DNA of 64,000 nucleotides from Trogon surrucura (Eukaryota; Chordata; Aves; Trogoniformes; Trogonidae). A model generated the notes under the pieces. That model worked only from the letters and a program-made list of their open reading frames with translations, ran no database searches and was not told where the DNA came from. This document shows, piece after piece, positions 58,800 to 64,000 of this stretch. The translations under genes and the position numbers were made by a program. Numbering within the stretch: position 1 is the first letter of the stretch; each line of letters opens with the position of its first letter. The stretch covers positions 21,458,037 to 21,522,036 of the forward strand of contig CM036617.1 of the NCBI GenBank assembly GCA_020746105.1, given 5' to 3'.

Positions 58800-61700
58800 T
58801 GTGTAAGGAGGAAACGTTGCCTCCTTCCTTGAAAAGGTACTAACTGTGAGAATTTGTACCTAATAGCCCTACTCATTGCAAACAGAACTTATCACTGATG
58901 TAAGGTCTGTACTTTAATAAATTAAAGGTAATGGAATATATTAGAGAATTATTTAACAGCCCTTTTCATGGTCTGAATTTTAATGAAATGGGAACCAGCA
59001 GTAGTAAGTGAAGCCAATGTTGAGGTGTGCTGAAGAATATCTTCACACGGTGATTTGGATTAGAGATGATGGTCAAAATAAAAAAAAAAAAGAACACTAA
59101 ACAAATCGATTGTGCTGATTGTGCTGACTTTACTGGGAAAGCAATTAGATTGACTGAACATTTTTAGAAACCTAACCCTGATTGCTACTGTATGTGTCGT
59201 TGCAGCTCACAAACCATTTTCACACGTTAATAATTCATTTTTTTTCCACAATAGTATTAGTTATTGTCTGGTAAACATATAATTGATTCATTAAATTGTG
59301 TAGTTTCTTGCAGTTTGACCTCTATTGACATCTCTGAATTTGTGGCAAGCTATTTTAAAAGAGTAGAAACATATCACAGCCAGCAGCCTTACACCAGTGT
59401 AAATATTTTCTAGTGTGCTAATGCTCAGAGTTCACTTTCTGGCAGCTTACCAAGAATTTTGCGTAGGAATGCACTGAGCTGGAGACCCCTATCTAATAAA
59501 TTTTATCTGACACACTCAAACATCCACTTTTATTACCGTGTCTGATTTTCCCATGCTCATACAATTTAAAGCTACAGCTTCTCCCTTTCTCTTCTTTGAA
59601 GAAAGAGTAATATTTTCAAACAGAGTGTCACAGGGACATATTACCTTGAGCACTTTCATCTGTGGAAGCTTAACACAAAAGCATGTATACCATATATTCA
59701 AAAAAGCACATTCTCCCACCAGTCCCATCATCCTTCCACAAACGTGCCCCAAACAATGCAGAGAGGGAAAGAACATTTCTGTGACATTTGTACTGTTTTA
59801 TGTCCTGCAATTTTTTTTTTGCACTACAGAAAAACTGAGTCCTAGTCTTGATGTTCTGGAATCTATAGATGAAGTGCAACGAATTCTGGAATATTTTGGA
59901 GGACTTTGCCCCTTCACTACGCTTTGTCCAAGGTCTAGTCACCGAGGATACATCTCTGAAGTAGAAACACTACATAGGAAACCTATAACGTGGCTATGAT
60001 CAGTTATCAACACCAGGGAACACAGGCCTTTGGCCACAATGCCTACACTATCGCCAGCTGATGCAGGGAAGTGTTGCTGAGGTGACATGCAGGAAGGGCA
60101 CTGCTTGTCACCTGCAGCTCTCAGGGCCATCCTGCTAATGTACTTCTTAGAGGCTGAAAAGTACAAGGGAGTAGCGATATTTGGAAACTGGATTGATAGA
60201 AATCTTTTTGCTGGTGACTTAGGGGGAAATCAAGAACTGTCCTAGACACTATGCTTAATGCAGTGATTAAATTGTTCCCTCTTCCTACGCTTATCAATAA
60301 CTTCCAGCTTTGCCTAATATTCAAAATGTTGCTTAGTTTAAAGTTATAATTTTATTCTTTTTTTAAAAATAGTAATAAACTGCGCGCCACGAAGGAGTCG
60401 CCTCAGTGACTTCCACAGTCAATAACTTATTTCCCACTAGGTTAAATGGAAACTCTTCCAAAATCAGGGACATCCTACACTGACTCGATGAAGCTTGCAT
60501 TAACTCTCCATGATGTAAATTTACAACAAAGTAGAAAAGTCTACCCTGAGCTTTTGAAAATGCAGTATCATCTAGTGTAACATTTTAAGTTTTCTTTTAC
60601 CAAGACAACTAAAGCTGACCCTTTATCTATGGAAAAAAAAGGTGAACGATGCAGAAACTCGGAGAATTTGGATATTGCTATTTATAAATTTTCCATAGTG
60701 AGAACTGTAGAAAAAGTAAAATCGTGAGTGAAAATAGTATTATTTTCTTATTTTTTTAAACAGCGATTTTCCCCAAAGTAGACAATTTTAACCAAAATCC
60801 AATGACAAAAAGTCCACCAAAGTCACTTACAGTATCTCATTAAAAAATATACTTAAAATAGGTTTTAAAGAGAAAAAGAACACTTTAGCTAAGCAAACAT
60901 ACAAGCATCTAGAGTTGCTTGATTTCAAATACCACTTTCACATACTTCCAACTTTGATGCAGAACAGATATAAGTGGGTATTTTTTGAAGATCTGTTTAT
61001 TTGTCACTGGCTCAAAATGTCAGCACACTACAAAAACTGGGAAATATTTCTGCAAATTTTAATATCCTTGCAAGTCAGGCCTGAAATACAGCACGAACAA
61101 ACCTATAAATGGGTATCCAAAAAGCCCTTTATTCATTTAGTTTGTTAAATTTCACTGTGGTGTGAGGCAGCTAATCTGAACTGACTACAGAATCACCTAA
61201 TTTGCCCAGTAGCACAGAGAAAAACCTCCTGAAAACCCTAACAGTGAGAATTACGTGCTATTTAAACTGCGATCCTGGAAGGACACACAGACATGTTTGA
61301 CTATAAACTGCGACTGTCTCCGTGAAAGGTAGCAGGGCTGCTCATGCACAGGACGAAGCAGAGCACCGGCATGGCAAAATTTGTCCTCCAGCACCAACCT
61401 GCAGAATCACTAACTGCTTCAAAACTAACTGTGCAAAACCAGAAGGTTTGCAGCAGCAGCAGCATTTCTGGTGCCAATGTCCTGCCTCACATAGCAGCTC
61501 GCACGCAGAGTCTGGGAAAGGTGATGCCTCTAACACTGGCCCCTGCTCTACCTACGCTCCCTCCTCCAGAGCAGCTGGCTACCATCTTGGGTAGTCTTAT
61601 CTGCTGTGACTTGTCAAGCCAAAATATTTGTTTAAAAAAGGATCAAATATTCATAGCTCATTTATGCATTCTTTTAAAAGGAGAAATGAGGCTTGTCTTG

Positions 61701-63543
61701 GTAGATAAATGCCAAAGTACATGTGAGGAAAGGAAAGGAAGGGAAAGGAAGGAGAAGAGAGAGCATTTTTTCACATACAATAGTTGTATATTTCTGCTCC
61801 TACTGTCTCCCTTCCATCAGTGTCCTGATGCTGAAAGTTTGGGGACATTCAGCATGATTGCAGTAGTTGTGTGTTGCAGAGCAACACTGCTAACCCCATC
61901 TTGCCACTGGATGTTGTTGGTTTGTATTTTGTCAATTTTTAGAAGCAATTCAGGCAAGTTACTTCCTTCCAGTAAAGCCCTAAACTAACACTGAATAAGC
62001 TTGTCAGTCAACAGTTTCATATAAAAGCCAATGTGGAGCACAAAACGGGGATTTCATTAAGTAGGGCTTTGCTGACAGATCGGTTATTTTCTATATGAGA
62101 AGAGTTGCAAGACAGATTTCCATTGGTTCTGAGAAAATAGAGAGACGTTACAATTTTCCTCCCTCATTTCTGCAATACCACTCCAAATATCTGACTTTTC
62201 TGAACGTGAAAAGGAAACAGTACAGTTGCTTTCTGCTCACCCCAGCATCTTCATTCATCTTTGATGTCCACAGCCTTTAGTCTAGAGAGAGAAAAAAAGC
62301 AGTTCAGGATCATTAGGAAACTTTTTAAGGCTCTTATTCCAAATCTCTTCCCAAGAAAGAGAGCAATTAAGCCAGAATCACTTTGCTCTGCTACTGTAAC
62401 GAGCACCATAATAAAATCCTTAGAAATGTAGTAAACTGGGCATGCAAAAAATCAATTTTGACCTAGCTGTAACACATGCTAATTTTTGAAAGCAGATACT
62501 GTATGTTCTCCCTAGCGGGGCCTTTTAATCATATTTTAGACAAACATGTTCGTGGGAAAAATGTTCCTGAACCTCTCTTGCATGTCTTTCTTTCTTTTCA
62601 GGAGAGACGAAATCCAGTATGAAATCATAAAGGCCTGAAACAATGCATCTGGTGAAACAGGAATCCATGGCATGGTCCACGTACATTTTGTCTCTCAAAA
62701 TACGGGCATTATTAGAGCTAAGATAGCAGAACCTGCCAAGACTGCAAATGTTCCTTCAGAGGTCTTAAGCAAAAAAACACACAAGAAATCTAATTTTACA
62801 AACATTTAACAAAGATCAGAATGGCAGTTTAATGTTCCAGATGTTAGGCACATTGAACCAAATAACAGATGCAAGACAACAGACTTTTCTGACTCTACTA
62901 TTTCATTTTGCAATACAAGCTTCAGTTACTTAAAACTTTGCCATTGATACCGTTGTTTGTGATGGGTATCTGCATCAGACTGAAAATTGGTGCAGGGTTT
63001 GAATTCTGCTACACGATTTCTCAAAATAAATCTAAAAGAAAGAGATATATTTCCAGCACTAAGTTGTCCTGAGGCATTTTTTATTTGGTTGTTAGGTATT
63101 TTTTTCAAGACTCTTCTTAGAAGAAAATATTGAACTTTTGACAAGGAGATGTCAGAGCTGTGGTGTAATTCATGTTCATTTTTCTGGGCCATAAGCCACC
63201 TCAAGTTTTGCATCTGCCCAGAAGAGACATAGACTTTAACAATAAGGCTCTGCAGAGTCTTTAGGGTCTGAGTGCACTTAAATTTTCTGTGGTTGCTATG
63301 AATTCCCAGGAAACACATGCTCAGCTCCCAAGAAGAAAGTCTACAGCCTTCCCTCATGGCCAGGGCTTCTTAGAGATAGTTTCTTTTCCTGGGGCTGTTA
63401 CACCTGACTAGACCAGGGAAGGGGAACTGCCATGAGGCAAACGCAGGGCATCTTCACCATTTGTTAAAAAGAAAAATGGACAAGGCCAAGGCAAAGCAGA
63501 CAAGACACTTGTGATCTTATCTGGATCTATGGGACAGATGAAG
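58800..63543. other. Gene-free unique DNA
   Basis: The longest open frames are 214 codons (61344-61988, plus) and 153 codons (59538-59999, plus). Neither has a recognised domain. A purine-rich GGAAAGGAA tract lies at 61727-61763. Confidence 0.5.
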
Positions 63544-63562
63544 CATTCTATGATTCTATGAT
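63544..63562 (+). mobile_element. CR1 tail remnant (19 bp)
   Basis: CATTCTATGATTCTATGAT is the exact CR1 tail motif, without recognisable 3' UTR upstream. It may be a very short insertion or a decayed one. Confidence 0.5.
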
Positions 63563-64000
63563 CAAAAGGCAAAAAACAGGGTGCAGGAGGAAGGATTGAG
63601 TAGATGGCTCCAGAAAAGATAAATATAGATGTTGAAAAAGAGTTTAGGAATTTTCCTTCCATATTAAAAAAGGTGAGACAACCAAGAAGGTTTGAGGCTA
63701 GTCCCCATATGAACAGTTTTGTCAGAATCTTTTCTGTTTAGGCAGTGGTCCAGGTAGCGTTGACACACTGCCACTTAGGTTACAGTTGTACAGAAAGGTC
63801 CCCAGAGTGAGGAGCCCGCCTCAACTATCTTCTCACCAAGATCTTTGAAAGCAACAGAGAAGAGCAGCAAGGCTCTTGTGTTTCATGCACCGTGAAAAAA
63901 AAAGACAAATAGTAGCCCCACAGAGAAAAAAAACAATCTGGTCATTTAGTTAAAAACTGTATCAAGATGTATAGACACAAAGAGAGTACAGAGCACCATT
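63563..64000. other. Gene-free DNA, right end
   Basis: No feature recognised. Confidence 0.5.

Noticed and set aside
59800..59999. Possible exon: T-rich tract plus CAG at about 59829 followed by an open frame with DVLESIDEVQRILEYF
   Set aside because: The acceptor-like sequence is suggestive, but no donor, no partner exon and no recognised protein family support it.
61344..61988. 214-codon open frame, plus strand, with a Pro/Leu-rich middle
   Set aside because: The longest frame outside transposons, but no known motif and no promoter or splice context. Conservation would be needed to accept it.
62590..62640. Polypyrimidine tract and TTCAG at about 62602 resembling a splice acceptor
   Set aside because: Stops follow shortly in the frames examined and no exon could be built.
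62926..63357. 143-codon minus-strand open frame
   Set aside because: No recognised domain, low-complexity composition typical of AT-rich non-coding sequence.

Overview
The window looks like bird nuclear DNA. It is AT-rich single-copy-looking sequence carrying many CR1 non-LTR retrotransposons with the typical avian CR1 3' tail (short tandem repeats of ATTCTATG or its complement) and one ERVL-like endogenous retrovirus. I found no host protein-coding exon, tRNA, rRNA or CRISPR array that I can support, so this is most likely intergenic or intronic. The species cannot be fixed from the sequence. The presence of several little-decayed CR1 copies would suit a lineage with recent CR1 activity.

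Layout: 1-27865 is unique DNA with five CR1 pieces (4682-4782, 12583-13748, 18790-18961, 21058-22998 on the minus strand; 25969-26992 on the plus strand), a perfect 43-unit CTCTC array (7881-8095), a small CpG cluster (1020-1135) and a 22-bp perfect palindrome (18080-18101). 27866-39539 is a complete provirus: 5-bp target duplication ACCTC, two LTRs of 847 and 845 bp, a primer-binding site matching tRNA-Lys1,2, gag, pro-pol, a polypurine tract, and no env. Its gag is broken by a frameshift and by a 4.4-kb full-length CR1 (30607-35030, minus strand), and its pol by two in-frame TGA codons. 39540-64000 is again unique DNA with older CR1 pieces and one near-full-length old CR1 (about 47181-52935 or a little beyond, minus strand) that is itself split by a young CR1 in the opposite orientation (49662-51120).

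History: the two LTRs differ by five transitions, a 2-bp T-run change and the terminal dinucleotide, so the provirus is young. The CR1 inside it must be younger still, and it keeps a 961-codon ORF2 with all expected endonuclease and reverse-transcriptase catalytic residues. A closely similar CR1 sits in the plus strand at 49662-51120. Together they show a CR1 lineage that was moving very recently.

The most unusual protein feature is the amino end of the proviral Gag: about 150 residues with two or three membrane segments, four N-glycosylation sequons and a CxCxCxC cluster, joined in frame to the Gag body, in an element that has no env. Gag and pol are in the same frame separated by one TAG, which suggests expression of pol by stop-codon readthrough.
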